Source: Arthrobacter sp. KBS0703
Lineage (GTDB): Bacteria > Actinomycetota > Actinomycetes > Actinomycetales > Micrococcaceae
Reading direction: 5' to 3'
Assembly (NCBI RefSeq): GCF_002008315.2
Contig: NZ_MVDG02000001.1
Coordinates: 248,001 to 312,000, forward strand
DNA: 64,000 bases
Shown here in pieces: positions 18,406 to 27,329 of the stretch. Under the pieces are notes generated by a model that was not told the origin of the DNA, ran no database searches, and saw only the letters and a program-made list of their open reading frames with translations. The position numbers and the translations under genes are program-made. Numbering within the stretch: the first letter of the stretch is position 1; the number at the start of each line of letters is the position of its first letter.

Positions 18406-20880
18406 ATGGCTGAAGAACACCACGATGACCTGGTCATGCAGTCACTGCTGCTCGATGAGATCGGGCAGTCGGTCATCGGGATGGACAGTGAGTGGCGGAT
18501 CACGTATTGGAACCGCGCCTCTGAACGGTTGTACGGGTTCAGCGCGGCCCAGGTGCTGGGCAAGCTGATCACGGAGCTGGGAATCATCGGCGGCGCTGAC
18601 GGCCCGGGTCAGGATGCCACCGATCAGGAGATTGCGGACAGACTCGCCCATGGCCGGGACTGGGCCGGCGAGCTCTGGATGCACCACCGGACTGGGAGGG
18701 AATTCCCGGTCCACGCCACGGTCAGCCCTATCCGCGGACGGCACACAGTGCCCGTCGCCGTCGTAGCGATCTCCAAGGACATCACCGACCGGAAACACAG
18801 CGAGGCAATTCTGCGCCGGCTCTCAGCCATGGTGGAATCCTCCGGGGACGCCATCATCGGCGCCGACCTGAACGGGAAGATCACCAGCTGGAATGCCGGC
18901 GCTACGAGGATGTTCGGCTGGAGCTCTCGGGAAGCTGTCGGACAGAGCTACAGCCTGCTGACCAACCATGACTCAGCGGACTACGGCAAGGAAGTCACGG
19001 CGCGCCTGGGAAACGGGACGTTCGCGACCGGAGTGGAAGCGCGGTGGCGCTGCAAGGACGGGACGGTGATCGACGTTGAGCTGACCGTGTCCCCGGTCTA
19101 CGGCCAAGACGGCGCAGAGGTCGGAGTCTCCGCAATCGCCAGGGACATCACCGAGATCCAGCGACTGAAAGCAGCGGCCGCCGCCGAGCGGGAGCGACTT
19201 CTGGCTGCCCAGGAAATGGCCCATGTTGGAAGCGTCGAATACACGGTCGCGACCGGGGAGACCTGGCACTCGGAGGAGTTTGCCCGGATTCTGGGTCTTG
19301 CCGCCGGTACCCCGGCGGCCAAGGTCTCGGTCCTTGCGCTGACACATCCGCAGGACCGCGATCTGGTCCGCCGCGTCTGGAAGGGCCTGCAGGACGGGCG
19401 CGGCTTCGCGGATTTCGAATACCGGATTATCCGGCCCGATGGGGAGCAGCGATGGCTGCATTCACGGGTCCGGAGCGTCAACGGCCCGGACGGGAAGCCT
19501 GTCAGGTTCCTGGACACAGTCCTGGACGTCACCGAACGCAAGAACGCGGAGCAGGTTCTGGAGTGGCAGGCCCGCCACGACGCGCTGACCGGTCTGCCGA
19601 ACAGATACATGATCACCGAGGTCCTCCAGAGCTGCCTTGACCGGGCCTCCCGGCCGGTGGTGATGTTCGTCGACGTCGACCGGTTCAAACTGATCAACGA
19701 CGGCATCGGCCACGGCGCCGGCGACACAATTTTGGTTCTCCTGGGGGAGCGGCTGAGGACGGCCGTCAGGGCCGGCGATACAGTGGCCCGGTTCGGAGGC
19801 GATGAGTTCGTTGTGGTCTGCGAGAACCTGCTCAGGCGTGGCGCCAAGACGCTGGCCGAGCGGATCAGGGACGTTACGCGCCGGCCCTTCGAAGTGGACG
19901 GGCGCAAGGTCTACTTGAATGTCAGCGTCGGCATCGCCCTGGCGGGCCCCGAGGACACCGCCGAGACGATGCTCAGCGGTGCAGACGCTGCCATGTACCG
20001 CGCCAAGTCGGCCGGTGGCGATTCCTCGGCCGTGCATGATGCGCGCCTGACCGGCCGGGCCGCGGGCCGGCTGGATCTGGAATCCGACCTGAGGCTGGCC
20101 CTGGACCGCGGCGAGCTTTCCCTGAATTACCAGCCGGTCATGGATATCACCACGGAATGCCCCGTCGGCTTTGAGGCGCTGCTGCGGTGGCACCATCACG
20201 AACACGGCCTGATCATGCCCGACACGTTCATTCCCATCGCCGAGGAAACCGGCCTGATCCTTCCCATCGGCACCTGGGTTCTGCATGAAGCGCTGCGTCA
20301 GGTGCAGCAGTGGCGAAGCCAGCTTCCCGAGGCGGAAAACCTTTCGGCGGCAGTGAATATTTCGGGCCGGCAGCTCATTGCGGGCGACTTCCCGGACGTC
20401 GTGGAAGCGGCAATGCTCAGCTCCGGCATCGATCCGGCCGCCGTCCACCTGGAAATTACCGAAACTGTGCTCATGGGCCAGCCCGACCTGCCCAAGGAAA
20501 CCCTGCGACGGCTTTCCGGACTGGGGGTGGGACTTTCCATTGACGACTTCGGCACAGGGTACTCATCCCTGAGCTACCTCAAGTGGCTCTCGGCCCGGAC
20601 CCTGAAAATCGACCGCAGCTTCGTGGAAGAGCTCGGCACGGATCCTCACGGTGCGACGATCATCGAACTCGTCATGGGCATGGCCGACAGCCTGAATCTC
20701 GACGTCGTGGCCGAAGGCGTGGAAACCACGGTGCAGCTCGCCGAACTCCGGCGCCTGGGCGTCCGGCACGCCCAGGGTTACCTGTGGAGCAAACCGATAC
20801 CGGCGGAGGGCATCCCAGGATGGCTCGCAGCCGTTCCGTCCGGCCCCCGCGGGCGAGAACCGGTGCAACCTGTGCGGTAG
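18406..20880 (+). CDS. PAS-PAS-PAS-GGDEF-EAL cyclic-di-GMP protein
   Basis: 824 residues. ATG 18406 is supported by AAGGGG; GTG 18364 would add 14 residues. Three PAS domains: VIGMDSEWRITYWNRASERL; IIGADLNGKITSWNAGATRM; and a PAS_3 type with FEYRIIRPDGEQRWLHSRV. Then a GGDEF domain with intact RFGGDEF and an upstream inhibitory site RAGD five residues before it. Then an EAL domain with FEALLRW, NISGRQL, ETVLM, SIDDFGTGYSS, KIDRSF, AEGVET and QGYLWSKP. All main catalytic residues of both domains are present, so it could make and degrade cyclic di-GMP. No membrane segment is seen, so the signal sensed is cytoplasmic. Confidence 0.93.
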   Translation: MAEEHHDDLVMQSLLLDEIGQSVIGMDSEWRITYWNRASERLYGFSAAQVLGKLITELGIIGGADGPGQDATDQEIADRLAHGRDWAGELWMHHRTGREFPVHATVSPIRGRHTVPVAVVAISKDITDRKHSEAILRRLSAMVESSGDAIIGADLNGKITSWNAGATRMFGWSSREAVGQSYSLLTNHDSADYGKEVTARLGNGTFATGVEARWRCKDGTVIDVELTVSPVYGQDGAEVGVSAIARDITEIQRLKAAAAAERERLLAAQEMAHVGSVEYTVATGETWHSEEFARILGLAAGTPAAKVSVLALTHPQDRDLVRRVWKGLQDGRGFADFEYRIIRPDGEQRWLHSRVRSVNGPDGKPVRFLDTVLDVTERKNAEQVLEWQARHDALTGLPNRYMITEVLQSCLDRASRPVVMFVDVDRFKLINDGIGHGAGDTILVLLGERLRTAVRAGDTVARFGGDEFVVVCENLLRRGAKTLAERIRDVTRRPFEVDGRKVYLNVSVGIALAGPEDTAETMLSGADAAMYRAKSAGGDSSAVHDARLTGRAAGRLDLESDLRLALDRGELSLNYQPVMDITTECPVGFEALLRWHHHEHGLIMPDTFIPIAEETGLILPIGTWVLHEALRQVQQWRSQLPEAENLSAAVNISGRQLIAGDFPDVVEAAMLSSGIDPAAVHLEITETVLMGQPDLPKETLRRLSGLGVGLSIDDFGTGYSSLSYLKWLSARTLKIDRSFVEELGTDPHGATIIELVMGMADSLNLDVVAEGVETTVQLAELRRLGVRHAQGYLWSKPIPAEGIPGWLAAVPSGPRGREPVQPVR

Positions 20881-20935
20881 GTTCCGCCGCCCGTGTCCAC
20901 TCTCCTCGAGCTGCAGTCCGAGCGTCTTCGCGCAT

Positions 20936-21304
20936 CTACGCGTGGTGTGGAACCCGCATTTTTTCGATCTGCTCCCGCAGCGCCCGGACGCGGAAGGGTT
21001 TGGTCATAACGGCGCTGGCACCGGCGGATAGCAGCGTTTCGGCCAGATCATCGTGACCCGTGAGCATGAGGATCTGCACCGTGCTGAAGCTTCTGATCCG
21101 CCTGATCACTTCCAGGCCGGTGATATCGGGAAGCCCGTAGTCCAGAACCACGAGGTCCGGGGAGTGATCACGGACGGCCGCAACGCCGTCGGTCCCTGTT
21201 GCACTCAGCCGGACCTGCATGCCAGTCTCGGACAGAACTGTTTGAACGAGGCGTCCGATGTCCGCGTCATCTTCAATCACCACAGCGGCGCACGTACTCG
21301 GCAT
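20936..21304 (-). CDS. Stand-alone response regulator receiver
   Basis: 122 residues, a single REC domain without output. The acidic pair is EDD (11-13), the phosphoacceptor Asp55 is in LVVLDYGLPD, Thr82 in LTGHDD, Lys102 in TKPF. SD AAGGGGG is close upstream of ATG 21304. It converges with the PAS-GGDEF-EAL gene (55 bp between stops) and lies head to head with the degenerate-EAL gene. It may pass phosphoryl groups or signals by protein contact, possibly to the nearby cyclic-di-GMP proteins. Confidence 0.9.
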   Translation of the reverse strand: MPSTCAAVVIEDDADIGRLVQTVLSETGMQVRLSATGTDGVAAVRDHSPDLVVLDYGLPDITGLEVIRRIRSFSTVQILMLTGHDDLAETLLSAGASAVMTKPFRVRALREQIEKMRVPHHA

Positions 21305-21783
21305 TACACGTCCCCCTTAGACTCGCCCCAGCAAAGCCTTAAACGCACTCTACCAAGAGGTGAACGCCCCGGGGCAGTCGCCCGCGCTCCACGGAGAACC
21401 CGGCGTCTCGCGGGGACCCGGAACCTGTGGTAATCGCGTCCCAGTGGCGCTCTTGCGCAGATCTTGGGGTGAAGCTGCCTCGGGCGTGAGCCTGATGCGC
21501 GAAGGTGGTTACGCACCGTGCGGCAGCGCCGTGGTGCCCTTAACCCATTTCCAGGAAGGCCAGCGATGAGCACCCCATAGCGATGGCACTTCTGTCCCGC
21601 GCAATTCTCCAGATCGCAGATGCGGCCGTACGCCCCGGGTGCCAGCAAATTTAGTGGTCGGAACGGCGACGGTTCGTTCTTTTTCCATGTAGTCTTCTTT
21701 GCAAGTCAGGGCCGACATCCCGGGGGAGGTGTTCTTGGCCAGCGCCGGGCTCAGCCGGTGTGAGTACCCCAGAGGAACAGCCG
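21305..21783. promoter_or_regulatory. 479-bp divergent intergenic region between receiver and degenerate-EAL genes
   Basis: No convincing gene on either strand. It must hold both divergent promoters. I compared it by eye with cyclic-di-GMP riboswitch cores and saw no match. Confidence 0.4.
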
Positions 21784-22932
21784 ATGTCCAGGGATGAGTC
21801 GCTTCCGGCAGCCACCGGCGCAGAACCGGGTCCGGAGCCCGGGGGCCAGTACGCACCGCCACAGGTCGCTGGATCGACTCTCCGCAGCCAGGTGCTGGAG
21901 CTGATCGACGATGTTCTGACGGATACGGCCTCGGATGGAAAGTGGGCCAGGATTCAGCTGCGGCGTCTGCTGGCGGCGAATCCGGACGAGCCGGAACGTG
22001 CGCTGTTGCAGCACCTGATCACCGTCACCACCACGGACCTCACAGACTCCCTCGCCGATGACGCTTCACCACACGAGGAGATGGGCCGGGACTCGTCGGC
22101 GCCATCGAACCCGCGTCACCTGCCCGTGTCCCTTGACCCGCGGGGCTACAAACGCGTCAGAGCCGTCTTGGGGACCAGGATGCTCCTGACCGCTTTCCAG
22201 CCAATCAGGGAACTGCCGGCAGGAAACGTGGCCGGATTCGAGGCGTTGGCACGGTTCGTCAGCCGGGACGGGGCCGGCGCTGACAGTTGGTTCCGGGAAG
22301 CAGCGGCCATCGGTTTGGGTGCGGACCTGGAGATCGCTGCCCTGCATAGCGCGCTGTCGGCGGCCGGCGAGATTCCCGCTCACCTCTTCGTTGCCTTCAA
22401 TCTCAGCCCGGCAACCTGCACGGACCCGCGCGTACAGGCGCTGCTGGGGAACGGGCAGGTGGCTCTGGACAGAATCGTCATCGAACTGGCGGGCAGCCTG
22501 GTCGGCGCGGAGCTGGATGGCTTGATACGGATGCTGACCCCACTGCGTCAGCGGGGTCTGCGGTTGGCTGTCGACGGCTCCGGCGCCGGTGCCGCGTCGC
22601 GGGACCAGATCCTGCAGCTGCTTCCCGACATCATAAAACTTGACTGCAGTTTCATCGACGGACTCATGCACCCGGTCGAGGGGCGGCCCGCCGGTATGGA
22701 CGTGGTTGAACTCGCGAAGCAAATCGGGGCAGCGGTGTCGGCCGAAGGCATCGAAAGCCAGGCGGGACTGACCGCCGTTACACAGGCGGGCATCGCAACG
22801 GGTCAGGGCTATCTGCTTGGCAGACCCTCCGTGCATCCCCTTGACTGGTCCGCGTGGATCGCTGAGGCAGCTACTGCCGACGTCGCGGCCTCCACAGAAA
22901 GCGGGAATCCTGGCCCCGGTGTCACTCATTGA
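21784..22932 (+). CDS. Degenerate EAL-domain protein with an N-terminal helical module
   Basis: 382 residues; ATG 21784 follows AGAGGA (GTG 21760 less likely). Residues ~30-85 form a helical module (SQVLELIDDVL ... RRLLAANPDEPERALLQHL) also found in the small protein at 36000-36320. The EAL domain keeps GFEALARF, AFNLSPAT, VIELAGS, IIKLDCSF, SAEGIES and GQGYLLGRP. The usual DDFGTGYS, however, is VDGSGAGAAS: the second metal-binding Asp and the loop signature are lost. It is therefore probably a cyclic-di-GMP binder or protein-interaction domain rather than an active phosphodiesterase. Confidence 0.85.
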   Translation: MSRDESLPAATGAEPGPEPGGQYAPPQVAGSTLRSQVLELIDDVLTDTASDGKWARIQLRRLLAANPDEPERALLQHLITVTTTDLTDSLADDASPHEEMGRDSSAPSNPRHLPVSLDPRGYKRVRAVLGTRMLLTAFQPIRELPAGNVAGFEALARFVSRDGAGADSWFREAAAIGLGADLEIAALHSALSAAGEIPAHLFVAFNLSPATCTDPRVQALLGNGQVALDRIVIELAGSLVGAELDGLIRMLTPLRQRGLRLAVDGSGAGAASRDQILQLLPDIIKLDCSFIDGLMHPVEGRPAGMDVVELAKQIGAAVSAEGIESQAGLTAVTQAGIATGQGYLLGRPSVHPLDWSAWIAEAATADVAASTESGNPGPGVTH

Positions 22933-22991
22933 GGCGCAGAGTCACGGGTGAATCGGAGCACTGACAGGGGCCATGGAGTACTGGTCCTCGG

Positions 22992-23432
22992 TCAGACGCT
23001 GCAGCTGGTTCCGAGAATGAGGACGCTCGAAATGGAACCGGTGATTGACGGCGACGTCCATTGGCCAGGCCCTGTGGCTGTGAGCGTCAGAGTGGTATCG
23101 CCGAGCGACACGAGGCCTGCGGTGACGGTCAGACTTGTCGCGGTTGCGGATTCGGTTGTCGGTCCGGAAATCACCTGTGTCCCCCGGCTCAACGTCCATT
23201 CATACCCGGTTCTGGGCACGCCGCCCACAGGGTTTGCCCACGTGAAGATAAACGTACCTACCCCATTCCTGACGCAACTGACCCAGGTCGGCGGCAGCAC
23301 CGTGCCGGCTTCGAAGGAGCCGGACGCATACTCGGGGAAGGCCCAGGCCGCCGTCGTCGGCTGCGGAGGTGCAGCCGCCAGGGCGGCGGCACAGGCGAGC
23401 AGCCCGGTGACGGCAAGGTGCCGCCGCTTCAT
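22992..23432 (-). CDS. Third secreted protein of the SipW/TasA-like locus
   Basis: 146 residues with a signal peptide (RRHLAVTGLLACAAALAAAP) and, just after it, WAFPEYASGSFEAG, close to the SEYAAGTF motif of the two upstream proteins. The rest is beta-rich, with a fibronectin-like feel (FIFTWANPVGGVPRTGYEW). Two Cys (SCVRNG, GTSCSV) could form a disulfide. Its ATG overlaps the stop of the signal peptidase gene by 4 bp. Probably exported and processed with the other two; a minor or capping subunit would fit, but this is inference. Confidence 0.72.
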   Translation of the reverse strand: MKRRHLAVTGLLACAAALAAAPPQPTTAAWAFPEYASGSFEAGTVLPPTWVSCVRNGVGTFIFTWANPVGGVPRTGYEWTLSRGTQVISGPTTESATATSLTVTAGLVSLGDTTLTLTATGPGQWTSPSITGSISSVLILGTSCSV

Positions 23433-24001
23433 GGTGCAGTCTTATCAAGCTCGGGAGCATGCTCGACGAGAGGCTCCTTCGCAGCCCTCCGCCGACCGCG
23501 GGGCTCCCGTTCCTCCCGCGGCCAGAAGGCCCACGTGACTGCGCCCGCCATCACCAAGGTTACGCCGCCGAGCACCACCGGGTTGGAGGCGGCGCTGAGT
23601 GCATAGGCGAGTTTGGGCACTGAGCCCAGCACAATCCGCACTGTAGTTACCACGTACGGGGCGGGATCGTCAGCCTGGTTGGCGTCGCCACGCATGGTGA
23701 TCTTGAACGCGTCGCCCCCAGCCGGAGAAACGGACGTCACGCGGTGCGTCACCGGCAGGGCTGCGCCCCTGTCGATAGTCACGACGTCGCCCACGCGCAC
23801 TTCCGACGCCGGGATCTTCTTGACCACGGCGAGCGATCCGGCAGGGATGGTCGGCCCCATGGATCCGGTCTTGAACATGATGAGCGTGATGTGGAAGAAG
23901 GCAGCGAGGATCACGAGCACGATGCAGACCAGGCCCCCGACCGCGGCGATGTTGAGGAGGGCGTTGCTTACTGCACCCCCGCGGCCATTTCGTTGTTTCA
24001 C
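23429..24001 (-). CDS. SipW-type signal peptidase I
   Basis: About 190 residues. I chose GTG 24001, which has GGAAGGAG five bases upstream; ATG 24046 would overlap the previous gene by 28 bp. N-terminal membrane helix (LLNIAAVGGLVCIVLVILAA), nucleophile Ser in KTGSMGPTIPAGS, His in PVTHRV where bacterial type I enzymes have Lys, then GDANQADDP. A second helix precedes a basic tail. This is the ER/archaeal Ser-His type, as in Bacillus SipW, which processes TasA and TapA. It is flanked by three likely substrates. Confidence 0.9.
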   Translation of the reverse strand: MKQRNGRGGAVSNALLNIAAVGGLVCIVLVILAAFFHITLIMFKTGSMGPTIPAGSLAVVKKIPASEVRVGDVVTIDRGAALPVTHRVTSVSPAGGDAFKITMRGDANQADDPAPYVVTTVRIVLGSVPKLAYALSAASNPVVLGGVTLVMAGAVTWAFWPREEREPRGRRRAAKEPLVEHAPELDKTAP

Positions 24002-24018
24002 GTCGACTCCTTCCGCGC

Positions 24019-24642
24019 TCAATCCGACGTTCCGGTGAAGAGCCATGTGACCGTGCCCGTGCCGCCCTGGTAGGTGTTCGACGCTCCAGGCTGGATCCGC
24101 ACCTCAAAGCAATAGCGGAGCTCGCGGCTTGATGGCGTCACCGCCAATGCCACCGGAGAGCCAGGCACTGATGCAGCCGGCAGGTACGCGGATGAGGACC
24201 CTGCAACAAATACCGGGGACCCCGAAAAGGCGGCGGCATCGCACGGGGTGTCGACCGCCGTCGTCCGCACCGCCTTGTACTCAAGCACGGGAACCAAAGT
24301 GCCCGACGACGTCCAGCTGGCCAACGCGATCGTCCCACCAACGGTGGAAGCGGCGGTGGTGCGGATATTAACCCACGCGTACTGCGAAGCGCCCGGCGAC
24401 ATGGACGTCGCGTTGATCATGAGCGACGCGTCGGCAGGCGACGTGCTGTCCTTCCACGTCGAGGTGGCTGTGCTGGACTCAAGGCGGAAAGTGCTGGCGG
24501 TAAACGTGCCGGCAGCGTATTCCGAGTCTGTCCAGGACGCGAGTGTCATGCTGGCGCCCACGCCAAGGACGAGGGCGCCAGCAAGAACCGCGCGAACGCG
24601 GGTGAAGTTGCGGCGCCGCGAGGGCGCCACGTGTTTGCGCAC
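24019..24642 (-). CDS. TasA/camelysin-like SipW-dependent secreted protein
   Basis: 207 residues. Basic N-terminus and signal helix (RAVLAGALVLGVGASMTLAS), then WTDSEYAAGTFTAS, the motif seen after the signal in TasA/camelysin and 'SipW-dependent signal peptide' proteins. The mature part is Ser/Thr-rich and beta-strand-like (ASLMINATSMSPGASQYAWV). It ends with GTVTWLFTGTSD. Three bases separate it from the preceding gene and it precedes the peptidase. Possible major subunit of an extracellular fibre. Confidence 0.82.
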   Translation of the reverse strand: MRKHVAPSRRRNFTRVRAVLAGALVLGVGASMTLASWTDSEYAAGTFTASTFRLESSTATSTWKDSTSPADASLMINATSMSPGASQYAWVNIRTTAASTVGGTIALASWTSSGTLVPVLEYKAVRTTAVDTPCDAAAFSGSPVFVAGSSSAYLPAASVPGSPVALAVTPSSRELRYCFEVRIQPGASNTYQGGTGTVTWLFTGTSD

Positions 24643-24645
24643 GTG

Positions 24646-25284
24646 TTACGGAGCTGCGGTCGCTGAGCTTGCGACGAACTGCCAGGTTGCCGTCGCGGTT
24701 TCGTCCTGGTCGAGCTCCGGGTCGGCCGTCACCTGGATGCACAGGTAGACGTTGGGCCCAGCATCGGTCCCGTTTGTTGACGTCTCGAGTTCAAAGCTGC
24801 CCTGACCGGGATCGGCGTTGAAGCTGGAGGTCGGTACTACGGTTTCCTCCGGCGTTGCCGTGGCGGACGGCGTGCATGCTGCAACTGAGGCGACTTCAAT
24901 GATTTTGTAGCGAAGTTTGTCGGTGGCTTGGGAGCCGGTGGCCGCTTCAACCGACACCGTGGCGGGGTAGTCGGAAGTCGCGTCCAGGTGAACCACATAC
25001 GGGGCGGCGACTGTATCGTCTGGGCTCAGGTTGTCGTACCCCAAGGAAAACGACAACGAGTCGGCGGTGGCCGAGGTGTCGTGGTTCGAGAAGGAGGTGC
25101 CGTCCTCGCTGCCGACCATCTTGAAGTGGCCATTGCCGAAGTTGCCGATTACGAACTCTGAGTCGTTCCATGCGGCGAGTGTGACCGCTGCGCCCAGGCC
25201 GAGGACGAGACCGCCGGCCAGGATTGCCTTGAATTTCCTGCTCTTGGACCGATCGGTGGCAGGCGTGATCTCAGTAAATGTCAT
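24646..25284 (-). CDS. TasA/camelysin-like SipW-dependent secreted protein, first gene of the operon
   Basis: 212 residues from ATG 25284, with GGGGGA five bases upstream (an in-frame ATG at 25347 lacks a site). Signal helix AILAGGLVLGLGAAVTLAAW, then NDSEFVIGNFGNGHF, a variant of the SEYAAGTF motif. The mature domain is acidic and beta-rich (SLSFSLGYDNLSPDDTVAAP; YPATVSVEAATG). The pattern of a SipW cleavage site plus an Ig-like domain matches the camelysin/TasA group. Its start region, 25285-25503, should contain the operon promoter. Confidence 0.82.
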   Translation of the reverse strand: MTFTEITPATDRSKSRKFKAILAGGLVLGLGAAVTLAAWNDSEFVIGNFGNGHFKMVGSEDGTSFSNHDTSATADSLSFSLGYDNLSPDDTVAAPYVVHLDATSDYPATVSVEAATGSQATDKLRYKIIEVASVAACTPSATATPEETVVPTSSFNADPGQGSFELETSTNGTDAGPNVYLCIQVTADPELDQDETATATWQFVASSATAAP

Positions 25285-25503
25285 TGTTTCCCCCAAGGAC
25301 ATGTGGAGGCCTGAACGGCCTAAGCGATGACCGACGATCTCGATCATAAGTATGCTTTCATAGCGCTTCGGGGTTTCCGGCGAAAAGTATCTTTTGGGTC
25401 CCGCAAGATTTGCTCAGGATTGCATCAAGAAACCGGAAAGCACTCGGCCGCCGCCTTGATGGCTCACGGGGCGTCGCTGCAGGATGCTCGAAAGGGTTTC
25501 CGC

Positions 25504-26181
25504 CTAGCGCGCGGCGGGGGAGGCCGTGACCACCACGTTCTTGCCCCACGGGTCCTCGGTGTAGCAGCTGATCAGGACGATCCTGTTGGGCACGATGTTC
25601 CAGATGTCGCTGTCCTTGAGGGTGTCCTTGCGGTGCGTGATCACCGAATCCACCACGTAGTCCAAGGACCCCTTGGCTGTGGTGACCCGGACTGCCTTGC
25701 CCACCAGGGACTCGTCGCTCAGCCGGTTGAAGGGTGCCTCTTTGCCGTCCCAGCTGTGCCCGGCGATGTACGTGGTGTTCTTGGAGCCCGAGCCCGGCAC
25801 GCCGTAGTTGGTCAGCCAGTAGGCATCGAGCGTGAGCGGCGGGACCAGGGACTCCGACGAGAGTTCCTCAGCGCTGGGCGTCAGCGGCAGGACCTTCACA
25901 TCGATGTTCGCCGCCTTAATGCTGATCCGGGTGGGCGCGGCGGCGGCCGGTCCGGCAGGCTTCGCTGGCCGTACAGGTGTGCGCGGACCAGGCACCGTGG
26001 CCAGTGCGCTGGCGGTGGCGGCGGGGAAGCCTGGCTGTCCGACGGCGGGGCTGCCACAGCCGGTGAGCGGAGCCAGGAACAGGACGGCCGCTAGCCCGGC
26101 GGCGGGCACCGCAAGCCAGCGCCGGCGGAGGAGACGGAGTCGGCTTGGCGTGGTGTGCGGTCCAACGGTCTGCGGGTCCAT
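25504..26181 (-). CDS. Class F sortase
   Basis: 225 residues. Transmembrane or lipoprotein anchor with lipobox LTGC (Cys42), a Pro/Ala linker, then the sortase barrel from RISIKAANIDV. Catalytic His142 in TYIAGHSW and Cys206 in VLISCYTEDPWG are present. Where sortases normally carry a catalytic Arg a few residues after the Cys, this one appears to have Lys214 (WGKNVVVTA). The gene begins 24 bp after the anchored Ala-rich gene on the same strand, an arrangement typical of a dedicated sortase and its substrate. Confidence 0.88.
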   Translation of the reverse strand: MDPQTVGPHTTPSRLRLLRRRWLAVPAAGLAAVLFLAPLTGCGSPAVGQPGFPAATASALATVPGPRTPVRPAKPAGPAAAAPTRISIKAANIDVKVLPLTPSAEELSSESLVPPLTLDAYWLTNYGVPGSGSKNTTYIAGHSWDGKEAPFNRLSDESLVGKAVRVTTAKGSLDYVVDSVITHRKDTLKDSDIWNIVPNRIVLISCYTEDPWGKNVVVTASPAAR

Positions 26182-26205
26182 GGCGGTGCGGCTAGCTGTG
26201 CTCAG

Positions 26206-27068
26206 CTATTTGGAGGTCCGCTCCAGGCGGCGCATCCTCAGCGCCACGGTGGCGGGGACGGCAATGCCGGCGGCGAGCAGCCCGGCCAGCAGCGCCAGGC
26301 CCGGGTGAACGCCGGGTTCGGCATGGGCCGCCGTCTGCACGTTCAGGCCCTTGTTCGTGGCCACAACCGGAGTGGCGTTGACCGCCCCGCGGGTGCTGCC
26401 ATGATCGGTTTGGTGACTACCGGCGTCGTACTTCCGGGCGGGGTGACCAGGGGTCAACGCCGTCGCAGGCGGTCAGGAAGGCCTCGAAGAGTCCCGTGAT
26501 GCCTGCGGCGGAGGCCTGTCGAGGGAGACGGCCGCCAGGGCCGTTTCGAAGTCGCGCGCTGCCGCCTCCAGCACGCCCTGGGCGTCGCGGATCTCCGGGG
26601 TGTCAATCGCGGCGTTGTACGCGTCCTGGCTATCCTGCAGGGCCTGCTCTGCGGCGTCCGCCGCGGCTTCAGCCTCGTCGGCAGCGGCCGTTGCCGCCGC
26701 GATGGCAGCAGGGTCGCCTGAATCCTCGGCGGCCTCCGCAGCTGCCTCGGCGGCGTCTTCGGCGGCGCGGGCGGCTTCGAGGCCGTCGATGGCGGCAGCG
26801 ACGGCGGCGCTCTCGTCAGCAGTGGCCGCTTCGACCAGTGCGGCGTAGGCTGCCTGCGCGGTGGCCGCGGCTTGTGAGGTTGCGTCGATCTGCGTAACCG
26901 ATGCCTCGGTGATGCCCGCGGCGGACAGCGCGGCCTCGAACTGCGAGGAAGCCTGCAGGCATGCGGCGTCCCCGGGCGCGGCTACGGCCGCCGGTGTACC
27001 GAGAAAGAGCCCCCGGCAAGAACTGCCGCTGACGAACCAGCGGCGACCCATTTCGATACTGCGGTCAT
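26206..27068 (-). pseudogene. Secreted Ala-rich coiled-coil protein with C-terminal anchor, frameshifted
   Basis: ATG 27068 follows AGGAGA. The signal MTAVSKWVAAGSSAAVLAG continues in another frame as ALFLGTPAAVAAPGDAACLQ, the shift falling in a five-C run at 27010-27014. A long Ala/Glu/Asp coiled coil follows (AAEDAAEAAAEAAEDSGD). Near 26510 the frame changes again (ASAAGITGLFEAFLTAC), and near 26400 it changes once more to reach AVNATPVVATNKG and the anchor GLALLAGLLAAGIAVPATVA with RMRRLERTSK. I believe one surface protein of about 285 residues is encoded, damaged by at least three shifts. It lies next to a sortase. Real decay or sequencing error cannot be told apart here. Confidence 0.65.
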
Positions 27069-27329
27069 GGTGTGTGCATCTCCTGAAACACGAAGCGGCC
27101 GCCGGGACGGCCCCCGGCGGTTTCAGCGCGCGGTCGAGGGGCTCATTGCGGTTCTTCCGTGGAGACCGGACGATCCAAACAGGAGACACTCATGCCGCTG
27201 ATCGTCCGGTGTGAGACGGCGAGACCTCAGGATTACCTGAATGCCGTCCGAAAGATCGCTGTGAGAGCTAAAAGTACAGAGCAAACGGCACTGAGGCAAT
27301 CGTTACGCCGGCAAACGCGCCGCCGGCAA

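Noticed and set aside
21305..21783. Cyclic-di-GMP riboswitch before the EAL gene
   Set aside because: The conserved GEMM core was not found by eye in this gap.
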